Origin: Phaeosaccion multiseriatum | Taxonomy: Eukaryota; Ochrophyta, other classes | Reading direction: 5' to 3' | DNA: 64,000 nucleotides | Assembly (NCBI GenBank): GCA_965112735.1 | Contig: OZ218965.1 | Span: forward strand, 2,046,001-2,110,000 | Shown here: positions 23,069 through 33,256 of the stretch, one piece after another | Position numbering within the stretch: the first letter of the stretch is position 1 | Layout: the number at the start of each line of letters is the position of its first letter | Notes under the pieces: model-generated | What the model was told of the DNA's origin: nothing | Database searches by the model: none | What the model saw: the letters and a program-made list of their open reading frames with translations, nothing else | Position numbers and translations under genes: made by a program

Positions 23069-23772
23069 CGGTGCCAAATTAAAGAAGGGAGCGACAAGCC
23101 AATGCGTGTAAATAATAGGAAGAGAAACAGGGAGGGAGGGGCAAGGGAGAGGAGCAACCCTGGAGCCGTCGTGCAGCCAAGACGAGAAAGGCGCCGCGTA
23201 TGGCCGACGAGGTCCAGCTGGCGAAGCGATTCCGCAGGTACCATTCATGGCTCAGGAGGCTGGAGCGAGATTAGATAGATAGGAGGGAGGCAGCAGGCCT
23301 GCACTGCTTGAGGCCCTTCAGAAGGAGGCTGCGGTAGAGAGAGAGTGACAAGTTGGGGGCGGATAATGAACATCTCAAGGAGAACAGAAGGGCTGCTGCT
23401 GCTGCTGCTGCTGCTACTGCTCCCCCTTGATTAGCTACGCTTGATGCATAGGTTGAAGCGAATAGAGCAATTACATGTTCATGCTGAAGAGCCAGCCTCC
23501 CCAGCATCGAACGATATCTGCCGCCTCTCCGCTCACTCAAGCCAGACTCGCTGGCCTGTATCACCCATCCTTCCGCCCGCACTACAGTATTTTCGACCCC
23601 TGACGCACTGTCGCGATAGAGCGCCACAATGTATCATAGCAGATAGCGCGCACCTCTTACGAAGGGAGCCGCCGCTGACGAGTTGAAATTGTTTTTGCAA
23701 TACTTTTGTTCAACTTCACGTCAAAAAAAACTCGTCTATCTCTCTCTCTCTCTCTCTCTCTCCTCGACAACA
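23069..23772. other. Spacer between family-X copies, with a tiny conserved frame at 23200-23274
   Basis: A 24-codon frame from 23200 to 23274 (MADEVQLAKRFRRYHSW and further) contains a 33-bp block that recurs with 29 identities at 31057-31089. In both, the sequence CCGCAG-GTA inside the frame also looks like a splice donor. A CTG/GCT run lies at 23392-23420. The rest shows no gene. Confidence 0.45.
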
Positions 23773-24505
23773 ATGGCTGAAGAAACCTGGGCGGAGGGTG
23801 AGGACATCTTTGCGGCCCGCACTATCGATCCGAAGACGATCCGTGGATCCAAATCCATCCGCCGGTTCATACCTTTCCTAGGGCAAGGAGGACGCAACAT
23901 CAACAAAGACAGCAAAGGCGTGTCTTATGATGACGGTAAGAGCTCAACTCCGTCTTCAATCTCTCCCCTGCCTGTCGCGGGGCCTCTCTTGTTCCTCCTC
24001 TTCTGCTGCTTCTTGCCTCTTCCCTGCTGCTGCTGGATGAGTCTCAGAAACTGCAAGCTCTCCGCTCGTCGCTGTCATCACAGGGTGGAGAGCCGTAAAG
24101 GTCAAGATTTCCAGCTTGGCGCTAACGCTCACTGACTACGGCGAGAGATTTGTGGCGCATGGGGCGGCGGCGACTGGGGGTGCCGAGAAGAAGACTAGTA
24201 CCAGTGACTTGGTGGCGGAGACCGAGGCGAAGCCCGCCCCCCCCAGCGGGAGCCAGGATCCTGTTGGTGGAGCTGGTGGTGCTTCCAGCAGTGGCACCGT
24301 GGAGACCGAGGGCCAGCAGGCCGCCGAGGGCCAGCCGCCGCCTAGTGAGGAGGCCGCCTCTGCCCTCTCCGAGCAGACGACGAAGTCGCTGACAGTGGAG
24401 ACCCCGGCGGAAGGGCCGGACTCCTTCAAGATTGCGCTCGCGGCAGACTTCTGTGTCGGGGAGATCTTCGAAAGCGACAAACGAAGCAACGTCAAAGGCC
24501 TGAAG

Positions 24506-24536
<31 letters not shown>

Positions 24537-25135
24537 GTGTGTGTGCGTGTGTGCACTATACTATGCCTTGAAACTTGCTCTGCGAGCCTCCTCGTCTTCT
24601 TCTTACTAGCCGCCTTCTCTGCACCATCCTGTGTGGGCACTGATAGGTGCTCAACGAGGCGGCGGAGGGCAACGAGCATCTCCGGCACCGGATGGAAGAT
24701 GTCGACGAGCAGCACCAAGGGATGCTGTGGTGCTTCACCATCTGTGCTGACGACGGCAAGCTAAGGGATAAGGGCTTTTTCGCTCTCGAGGTGAGAACAA
24801 AGCGGCGTCGCGGGAGGGAGGGAGGGAGGGGGGGAGGGGAGGGGAGGGGACGGGACGGGAGGGGTGGAGGGGAGGGGAGGGGAGGGTTAAGAAAGGGGAA
24901 GAACTCATCCGGTAGCTAAGGCCTCGACCTCTCCCCGCTCTGCTGGCCTCTGTGCTCCCACCACTGCTCCTTTCGCTTTCTCCTTCGGCAGTGGAACACG
25001 ACAGAGAACCGTGTGGAGTTCGCGCACACCAACCGAAAGGCCCTCGAGAAACTTCGCAGAGCGTGCAACGAGGCCGTCAGAGAGAGGAAGCGAACGGCTT
25101 TCCAGCTCAAGCAGAACATGGCTGGAGCCAGTTAG
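23773..25135 (+). CDS. Unrecognised protein, tandem family X copy 2
   Basis: Four exons: 23773-23935, 24084-24505, 24647-24790, 24992-25135; 290 residues, all in phase. It shares its order of motifs with copy 1: IFAARTIDP, DSKGVSYDDGWRAVKV, FCVGEIF, then VLNEAAEGNEH (VLQEAPQSEGDQ in copy 1), GMLWCFTI, and VEFAHTNRKALEKL with REKR-type helix VRERKRTAFQLK. An insertion of about 85 residues rich in Ala, Glu, Pro and Gly lies between the second and third motifs and is absent from copy 1. No signal peptide or membrane segment is seen, so it is probably cytosolic. The intron after the DDG/DNG glycine codon is at the same phase in both copies, which supports duplication from one ancestor. Function unknown. 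Confidence 0.75.
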
Positions 25136-25798
25136 AGCCAGTGAAACCCAAGTAACCTCTCGAGGAGAGGCGGCACGAGCCAGCTGACAGGGCGAGGTGC
25201 CGGAGAGCAATGGAGGACAAGTGCTTCGAAGAAGCAAGCAAGAAGGCGTGCGGAAGCAACAAGTGATCATAATTGGGGTGAGAAGAAGGCAGTCTCGGTG
25301 GGGAGCCCCGTAAGCGGCTGGAAGGGATTCCACAGCTCTGCTCGCTCCGGCAAGAAAGGAGGGAGCTCGAAGTGCCTTGGTCTTACTGGTGGTGAGTCTT
25401 ACCACCCCCGGGGCAGGCGTACGAGGTCAAAGGAGCGAAGCAAAAGTGTTCAAGTATTCAAGTATTCAAGTATTCAGGGAGAAAATAAGGTGGCATCCAT
25501 GCCTACGACGTAATAGGAAATTGTAAAAAAAAAAAATTTGGTGGTTTCTTGTGCTTCCTCGCCCTGTCGTTGCATCACCATCTGCAAGACGTAGAATCCG
25601 GTCGTCGCCATTTTTGTTTTTTGTTTATTGTCAATTTTGTTCTCAACACGAGGAGGGGAGAGCCTCCACAGGCACGGGCCTGGCTTCCCTTGCTCCCTAG
25701 CTTTCTCCACTCCCTACGTGTCACTCTTGGGGACGATTTTGACGATGCACAGCAGAAAAGGCTATGGGGGAGAGGAGACGCAGGCACATGAGACAAAA
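25136..25798. other. Intergenic region before the acyl-CoA ligase
   Basis: No gene is supported. It holds a short 10-bp repeat 'caagtattca' (25449-25478), an A/T block with a poly-A run at 25520-25540, and an alternative in-frame ATG for the next gene at 25745. Confidence 0.5.
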
Positions 25799-26580
25799 AT
25801 GAGTGCAGCTTCAGCGCTCTCCTCTCTGCGTCGTGCGGTGCAGGTGAACCCCTCCGGACTGGCAGTGCTGGGCCTCTCGCAAGAGGGGCACGAGGTTGCC
25901 AAGGCATTGTCATGGGCAGGCATGGCGAGAGCAGTGGACAACTTCGCTCTGCAGTTGCTAAAGGTTTTGCCTGCCGCCACTCGTGCAGCAAACGCCGGGG
26001 CGTTGTCTCCTCTGGCCGCTCAGAGGGTTGCGATAGTCGGGAGGAACAGCCCGGAGTTGCTGCAGCTGCTCTTCGCTGTGTGGCAGACCGGAGCTGTGGT
26101 GCGTGGGGATTTCCCCTTTTTTCTTTTTTCTTCTTCTCCTGCACCTTCTGATTGCTCCTAGTTCTACAAGTCCATGTGCATTAGTATTTTACGGTGCCCC
26201 AGGATTATACGAGGCTCTAGGCGCAGCACCTGCACTCTGGCTGCTCTGCCAGAGTGGCATTTTTTTAATCCGTTGGGCCTCTGACCGCTTGCTGATGCAC
26301 GCGTCTTCTTTACGTGCCCCCTCGACGCGAAACAGGCTGTCCCTCTGAACTTCATGCTGCTGGCGGAGGACCTGTCGTGGACCTTAGCGAACTGCGACGC
26401 CGCCGTGGTGGTGGTGGTGGGCGAGGAGTTTCAGGACCTGGTGCAGACGGCGGTGCATCTTCTGCCCCGCACGGCATCGCCGCCCGTGCTGGTCCGTCAC
26501 TGCAACCCAGGGGGGCTGCAGAGGTGGGAGAAACCAGATGTAGCTGCAGCTGAGACCACGCCAAATACTGGCTCCGCAGT

Positions 26581-26616
<36 letters not shown>

Positions 26617-27362
26617 TGGTGATACAGCAGCAGCAGGCTCGAGCTTGAGTGTGAGAGGCAAAGGAATGGGCAGAGACAAATGCGACGACGACGTGTGCTG
26701 CATCGTGTACACCAGCAGCACCACGGGCCGGGCCAAGGGCGTGCAACTCACGCACGGCGCGCTTGTGTTCCAGGCGCTGGCAAAGTGCGTGTCCGTGCCG
26801 GGCGGCTTCCTGCCCTGCTCAAGACTGCTCTCCATCGCGCCGCTCTTCCACGTGGGAGGTCTCACATCTTCGCTGGCCCTCACGTCCCAGGGAGGCTGCC
26901 ACGTGTTCCTGCCACGGTTCCGAGCATTGGCCGCCCTCCGAGCCCTGCACACGGCGCAAGTGAGCCTCCTCGTGGTGGTGCCTACCGCTCTGCAGATGAT
27001 ACTCCAGCCGATCCTGTCCGAGTCCAAGGAGAGCTTCACTGCGCTCAACAACAGTGCTACTGGAACCACCACCACCACCACTGCGGAGAGCAGCAGCAGC
27101 CTTAGCCTTTTGAGTAGCGCACGGCAAGCTCTCCGCAGTCATGTGCGCACCGTGCTTGTGGGGGGGCAGTCCCTCTCGCCCAAGCTGTCCGCCCAGGCAG
27201 GGCAGCTCTTGCCGTGTGCAAGGTTCTTCCAGACCTACGCGTGCACGGAGGCGTGCTCCTCCATCACTGTCCTGCCCCTGCCGTACCCTCTTCGCCCCCC
27301 GGTGGGTGTGACCGACCCTGCCAACGCCAGCAGCAGCAGCCCTTCCAGAGAGTCTCACACCC

Positions 27363-27453
<91 letters not shown>

Positions 27454-28862
27454 GGGTGCGCCCCCCGTGCGGCCCCTCCATGCTGTACCCGTGGGTCCGG
27501 TGGTGCCCGGTGTAGAGCTGCGCATTGTGGACGTTGAGAGTGGCAGGTGCGTGTGCCTACGTTACCAGCAGTGAGCACGAGGACGGGAGAGGTGAAAGCG
27601 GAATACAGAGCGAAGGGGGGGGAGGGGTGGGTTTTGCCGCTGAACTAATCCAAAGAGGGTGTGCAGCAAGCATCTCATAAAGTGAAGCACTTGCTGACTT
27701 TGGCGCCCATATGGCCTTCGTGCTGCCCCTCAGCAGCTCCCCATTCCCTCCACTTCGGAGTTGCGCTACCTACTCTTGGATTTGTTTCACCGCTCACCCT
27801 TGTTGTGTTCACCTCCAACATTGTTTCGCTCACTCCCAGCAGAGATGTTTCGGCGCGTGGCGGGCAGGGCCACATCGAGACGCGCGGCCTGCATGTGATG
27901 AAGGGCTACTGGAGAAACGAGCGCCTCACCACGCAGGCGATGGATGGACAGGGGTGGCTGCGTACCGGCGACTTGGGTGAGTGTGTGTGCGTGCGTGCGT
28001 GCGTGTGTGTGTATGTGTGTGTATGTAGGTGTGTGTATGTATGTATGTATGTATGTATGTGTGTATGTGTATATATGTGTGTATATGTGTGTGTGGGTTC
28101 TGCTGCTCGAACCGGCCTTCTTGTTGACCCCCCCGTACGTGCGCGCGCGCGCGTGTGTGTGTATGTATGTGTATGTATCTGTGTGTGTATGTATGTGTAT
28201 GCCTGTGTATATGTGTGTGTATGTATCTGTGTGTGTATGTATGTGTATGCCTGTGTGTGTATGTATGTGTATGCCTGTGTATATGTGTGTGTATGTATCT
28301 GTGTGTGTATGTATGTGTATGCCTGTGTGTATGTGTGTGTATGCCTGTGTATATATGTGTGTATGTGTGTGTGTGGTTTCTGCTGCTCGAGCCGGCCTTC
28401 TTGTGGACCCCCACCCCAAACCCGCTCTCTGTGTGAGCAAACCCCAGGCGAACAGCCCTCCTCCATCCCTCCCTAGCCGCAAGCTGGCCTCACACAAACA
28501 CACGAAGGAACTGAGTGAACCTGCCTCCCCCCCACGCCCAATCTGTGTGTCCACATAGGTTTCCTCGACGGTAACAGCGGCATACTCCACTTGTGTGGGC
28601 GGGCCAAAGACATGATCAAGTCTGGCGGAGAGAACGTGTTCGCTTTTGAGGTGGAGCGCGTCCTGCTATCTCACCCCTCAGTGCTCCAGGCCGCCGTGGT
28701 GGGGCTGCCCCACGAGAGGCTCGGCGAGCAGGTGGTCGCTGCTGTGGTAACCGTTTCGCCTTCACTGGAGCGGACATCGCCACCCAGTGCTACTTTGTGT
28801 GCCTCTGCTACTGCTACTGCTACTACTAATACTGCTGCTGCTACTGCTGCTACTGCTGCTAC

Positions 28863-28893
<31 letters not shown>

Positions 28894-29190
28894 ACTACTG
28901 CTACTGCTACTGCTGCTGCGGCCATTGTGGAGAGGGACTTGCTTCTGTGGTGTACCTCTCGACTCGCGGGCTTCAAGCGGCCTCGGCGGGTGGTCTCGTT
29001 GGGCGCGCTGCCTCAGAACGCCAGCGGAAAGGTGCTCAAGCACGTCCTCCGCGACGCGCTGTTGTCGTCGCCAACCCTCAACGGCACGTCGCTGGCTTTG
29101 GCTTCCTCCGATGCTGCTTCTCCTGCCTCTGGGGGTGCTCCGGCGGCGGGGGACAAAAGTCGGTCTGGCCTGGGGCCGGCGAAACTGTAG
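25799..29190 (+). CDS. Acyl-activating enzyme, AAE14/MenE-like (o-succinylbenzoate-CoA ligase?), with C-terminal AKL
   Basis: Four exons: 25799-26098, 26336-27546, 27843-27976, 28559-29190; 758 residues in phase. ANL-superfamily motifs: [18 protein letters not shown] (P-loop, with Ser replacing the usual Gly of TSGTTG), [41 protein letters not shown] and [13 protein letters not shown] with the catalytic Lys. APLFHVGGL, the [19 protein letters not shown] stretch and [14 protein letters not shown] resemble plant AAE14, which makes o-succinylbenzoyl-CoA for phylloquinone. Another acyl-CoA ligase activity cannot be excluded. The last residues are PAKL, a valid peroxisomal PTS1 tripeptide. An ATG at 25745 would add 18 residues. 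Three simple-sequence insertions are in frame: poly-Ala near 26580, poly-Ser at 27365-27454, and an Ala/Thr run at 28802-28920. Confidence 0.85.
27980..28375. repeat. TG/TATG-rich repeat in acyl-CoA ligase intron 3
   Basis: The intron from 27977 to 28558 starts with GTGAGTGTGTGTGCG. It then runs as TGTATGTATG and TGTGTATG units with higher-order repeats of about 50 bp ('gcctgtgtatatgtgtgtat'). A 'ctgctgctcga(a/g)ccggcctt' block is duplicated at 28098 and 28380. Confidence 0.8.
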
Positions 29191-30107
29191 GGCTGTAACC
29201 ACACAGGGAGGGTGAGAGAGCATGGTTGGTTGTGGGGTTGGGCGTGGTGGGCAAGCTTCTTCCCACGAGCGATGGCCGTGATGACTGGAAGTGGTCAGAG
29301 ATGTGTGTTCTTCCGCCCGGCGAGTTGCCCGTGAGTGCGCGCGGGATGGGGCAACGCCTCTTGGTGAAGGCTGCGATCTTGCTGGAGGGTGTATTGGCCG
29401 CCTCTGCCTCTGCCTGCGTTCCCCTGAGGGAGGGAGGGAGGGCGGGGCAGGGCGCAGAGTGGCGAGCGTCTGTGGCACAGGGCGCCTCTACGGCTCTGCA
29501 TGTTGGCACTCTCAACCACGGGAGAGCTGTGCCCGCCCCCCTGGGAAGCAGAGCCCCCCGGGGGGGGGGGGGGGGCATGACGAGCATGGCACGATGATGC
29601 ACCGGCGTGCGGTTGGCAGCAAACGCGGCTTGACCAGACCAGCAGCACACAACAGTCCAGAACCGGTCCTTCAGAGCCCTAGGGGAGACAGGAGCGAGCA
29701 CCACCAGCCGCCTCCTATACTGCTTCCTTAGTACTCCTTAGTACTCCTATACTGGATCCTTAGCAGCAAAGGGAGCGCGTAGCAGAGGAAGCTGCACAGT
29801 GGATGACTCGGACCGAGAAACACGACCGCTCCTGCTTGACACATTTTATAATAAGGTGGGGAAGGCCCTTGCAGTCTGGCAAGAAGGGTCACCCTGCCCC
29901 AGCAAACGCAGCAGGAGGAGAGGCAGGGGTAGTGGAGCCGCTCTACGACGAGGAGGAGGAGATCCGCGATGGACTGAGCTCCGTCCGTGTGCCGGCGGGA
30001 GGAGGGCCGAGGCAGGAGGGGGCATCGGGTTATCCATGCCGTTTAGTAGAGGGCTTGCCTCCTTGCCTTCGAGCCTCCGCAGAAGGGACCGGCAGCAGCA
30101 GCAGTTG
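29191..30107. other. Intergenic region after the acyl-CoA ligase
   Basis: Open frames exist near 29800-30206 on the plus strand, one with an acidic EEEEI stretch. None has a motif or a second exon I can trust. Nothing else seen except a G run at 29560-29575. Confidence 0.45.
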
Positions 30108-30971
30108 CCCGTCCAGCTGAGCCAGAGAGGGGCAATAGTAGTAGCACCAGCCCGTCCAGCTAAGCCAGAGAGGGACAGCAGTAGTAGCACCAGCCCGTCC
30201 AGCTAAGCCAGAGAGGGGCAATAGTAGTAGCACCAGCCCGTCCAGCTCTAAGCCAGAGAGGGACAGCAGTAGTAGCACCAGCCCGTCCAGCTAAGCCGGA
30301 GAGGGGCAATAGTAGTAGCACCAGCACGTCCAGCTAAGCCAGAGAGGGACAGCAGTAGTAGCACCAGCCCGTCCAGCTGAGCCAGAGAGGGGCAATAGTA
30401 GTAGCACCAGCACGTCCAGCTAAGCCAGAGAGGGACAGCAGTAGTGGCACCAGCCCGTCCAGCTGAGCCAGAGAGGGGCAATAGTAGTAGCACCAGCCCG
30501 TCCAGCTAAGCCAGAGAGGGACAGCAGTAGTAGCACCAGCCCGTCCAGCTAAGCCAGAGAGGGGCAATAGTAGTAGCACCAGCCCGTCCAGCTGAGCCAG
30601 AGAGGGGCCGCAGAAGTGGCACCAGCCCGTCCAGCTAAGCCAGAGAGGGGCAATAGTAGTAGCACCAGCACGTCCAGCTAAGCCAGAGAGGGGCCGCAGA
30701 AGTGGCACCAGCCCGTCCAGCTAAGCCAGAGAGGGGCAATAGTAGTAGCACCAGCCCGTCCAGCTAAGCCAGAGAGGGGCCGCAGAAGTGGCACCAGCCC
30801 GTCCAGCTAAGCCAGAGAGGGGCAATAGTAGTAGCACCAGCCCGTCCAGCTAAGCCAGAGAGGGACAGCAGTAGTGGCACCAGCCCGTCCAGCTGAGCCA
30901 GAGAGGGGCAATAGTAGTAGCACCAGCACGTCCAGCCAAGCCGGAGAGGGGCCGCAGAAGAGGCACCAGCC
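30108..30971. repeat. 43-bp minisatellite, about 20 copies
   Basis: The unit is 43 bp, with the block 'cccgtccagctaagccagag' followed by one of three variable middles: gcaatagtagtag, acagcagtagtag or ccgcagaagtgg. The variants tend to alternate. Because 43 is not a multiple of three, one frame reads through all three frames of the unit, giving a 43-residue period. The minus strand is stop-free in that reading for long stretches. I treat this as a property of the repeat, not a gene. Confidence 0.88.
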
Positions 30972-31004
30972 CTCCACTAAGGCAGATATCTCAGTCAGTT
31001 AGAG

Positions 31005-31094
31005 ATGGCATCTCTTCGGCTCGGGCCGGGAATGGCGGGCAGCCTCAGAGGTGGTCCGGTCCAGCTGCCGAAGCGGGTCCGCAGGTATCACTGA
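31005..31094 (+). other. Small frame sharing a conserved block with 23200-23274
   Basis: An ATG-to-TGA frame of 29 codons ends PVQLPKRVRRYH. The frame at 23200 contains EVQLAKRFRRYH. The DNA block is 29 of 33 identical. In both places CCGCAG-GTAYCA also fits a 5' splice site, so it may be a non-terminal exon or a relic. Function unknown. Confidence 0.3.
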
Positions 31095-31487
31095 GTAAGC
31101 TTCGATGGGCTCAGCCTCCCCGCCACCCCCAAACCTTGTGCTTGGGCCTCCAAGCGAGATAGCCAAGTGTAATAGTTGCTACCTCTTGATGAGAGAGAGG
31201 GGGATTTCTTTTTTACTACAACCCTATATACCCCCTCCCTTCCCACCCTCCTCATTCCCACCTCTACTTTCTCAGCCCTCTCTTGTTTTGAAATTCTCCT
31301 GCCAAGCGTTGGAACATGGAATTGGCGGGAAAGTGATCGAGGGAAGCTGAAATTTTTGAAACTGCTCTGTCATCCTCCCCTTCTTATACGTACACCCATG
31401 GCCCCCAAAGCGTACGCCAGGTAGAAAAGATGCCTCTACAGAGGGAAAGACGATGTTGCCACCGTCCACCAGCAAGGGATTGTACTA

Positions 31488-33220
31488 ATGAGGACGAAGC
31501 CTGAGAGAGCCAGGAGGAGAAGGGAGAGGACGGGCGACAGGCCTAGGAGACGCAGGGATGAGCTTCTTTGGATCACGGCAGCTGCAGCGTGTATCACGGC
31601 CGCTCAAGGAGGTACCGTGGTACTTACGCGCGGTGCCAACAATGCTTGTGCGAGTGTGAATGGCAATCTCAAATGCTGGGGAAGGTACGGCAACACCCTC
31701 GGGGGGAGATAGCCCGGCCGCCACCAACCAGAGTCGGAGATGGGGAGAATGGAGAGAGGGCGGAGAGAGAGAGAGAGAGAAAGAGAGGGATACATGTATA
31801 TCTATGTAAGGTGCGGGGGGCAGGTTCAAGAAAGGCAAGGTAGTGGCGTGAGCCGTAAGAGAAAGGGGGTTCTCATCGAGCGAGAGTGTTCCTCACGGGG
31901 TGCTGCCTTCTGAATGCTGCGCCCAACTTGCTCGCTTCAGCTACGCTTACGGGAATCTCGGTCTCGGCTCGAACCCTGGCGAGGACATTGGATCCAGCAG
32001 CTCGCATATGGGGGACAACTTGGGCACCGTCGACCTTGGGACAGGACACACAGCAATCACCCTCGGTGCCAACGCGTGGTCTGTGTGCGCCGTGCGGGAC
32101 GACTACAGCGTGGTGTGCTGGGGTAGGAATGCTTATGGAGACCTTGGATATGTAAGTCTCTCTTCCCATGAACAAGTCAAGCAGCAAGTGACGAACGGCA
32201 TGTGACACCTCCCTGTATGTCTCTCCCACGCCCCTGCTACCACCGCCCCCTGAGCAGGACGACACCACTAATCGGGGCCTTTCGAGTAGCGACATGGGCG
32301 ACAACTTGGCTGCAGTCGACCTCGGGGCCACGGCCACGGCACTGAGCGGAGGTGAGTCCCAACCACAGAGAGCCCTAGTTGTAATAGCACAGCCATTGCT
32401 CCTCGCTCGAAAGGTCTTGAAGGCTAAATGCATCTGCTCGCCTTGTCCCCGTCGTCTGCCTGCCTACACTACACCACCTTCCGCACAGGGGAGCGGACCA
32501 TGTGTGCGCTGCTGAGCACGGGAGATGTCAAATGGTGAGAAAACCGAAGCGCAGGACTTAGATGACGTCGATATGCATGGCACTGGCGCCACAGTTCTAG
32601 GAGGGGCGGGGCTTGTTTCCTCATTCCAGCCACTCAGTGTTCTCGGGGTGCCAGGCCACCTATTCCCGAGCTACTCCACACCCCCTGACTTGTGGCCCTC
32701 CCCCGCCCACCTCCTCTGCCTGTTGGTTCCCGTTCCAGCTGGGGATATAACAGTTACGGGCAGGTGAGCAGCAGCAGCAGGGGTGAAGTATTTCAGGGTG
32801 AAGACGCAAGGCCTCCGGCACTCGTGTGGAGGCGACAGAGCCAGTGGCATACTCTCGTGCTCTTTTGTCCATACTCTTACCACACTTCGCCGGTGTTCGC
32901 TCTGCCCCGTCTGGTGTGTGTATGCCTGGCTGTGGCGTGTGTGGCCTGCCGCTGGGACAGGGAAGCACCGTGACTGCAATCGGAGCCAGTTCGGGCGATA
33001 TGGCGGGTTTGGTAAGTACAGGCAGGGGCTTAGGCAGGGGGCAGAAACCTTACACTGGACTTCCACATGTGTAAAGGGAGGTCCAATTCGTGGTGGAGGA
33101 AGCCAGAAGCTTTGCATTGGCGGGGTGTCGGTTCGAATCGAAGCTCATCTGTAACTGCTGCCGGATCGCCCCCCCCCCTCCAATCCTCTGCCTCTCTCTC
33201 TGTCCCTCTTTCCTGTCTCC

Positions 33221-33256
<36 letters not shown>

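Noticed and set aside
29799-30206. Plus-strand frame of 135 codons with acidic and Arg-rich parts
   Set aside because: No motif, composition like the flanking repeats, and its end runs into the 43-bp minisatellite.
33120-33150. GGTTCGAATC-like word suggesting a tRNA T-arm
   Set aside because: No acceptor stem, D-arm or anticodon arm could be folded around it; the paralogous intron lacks it.
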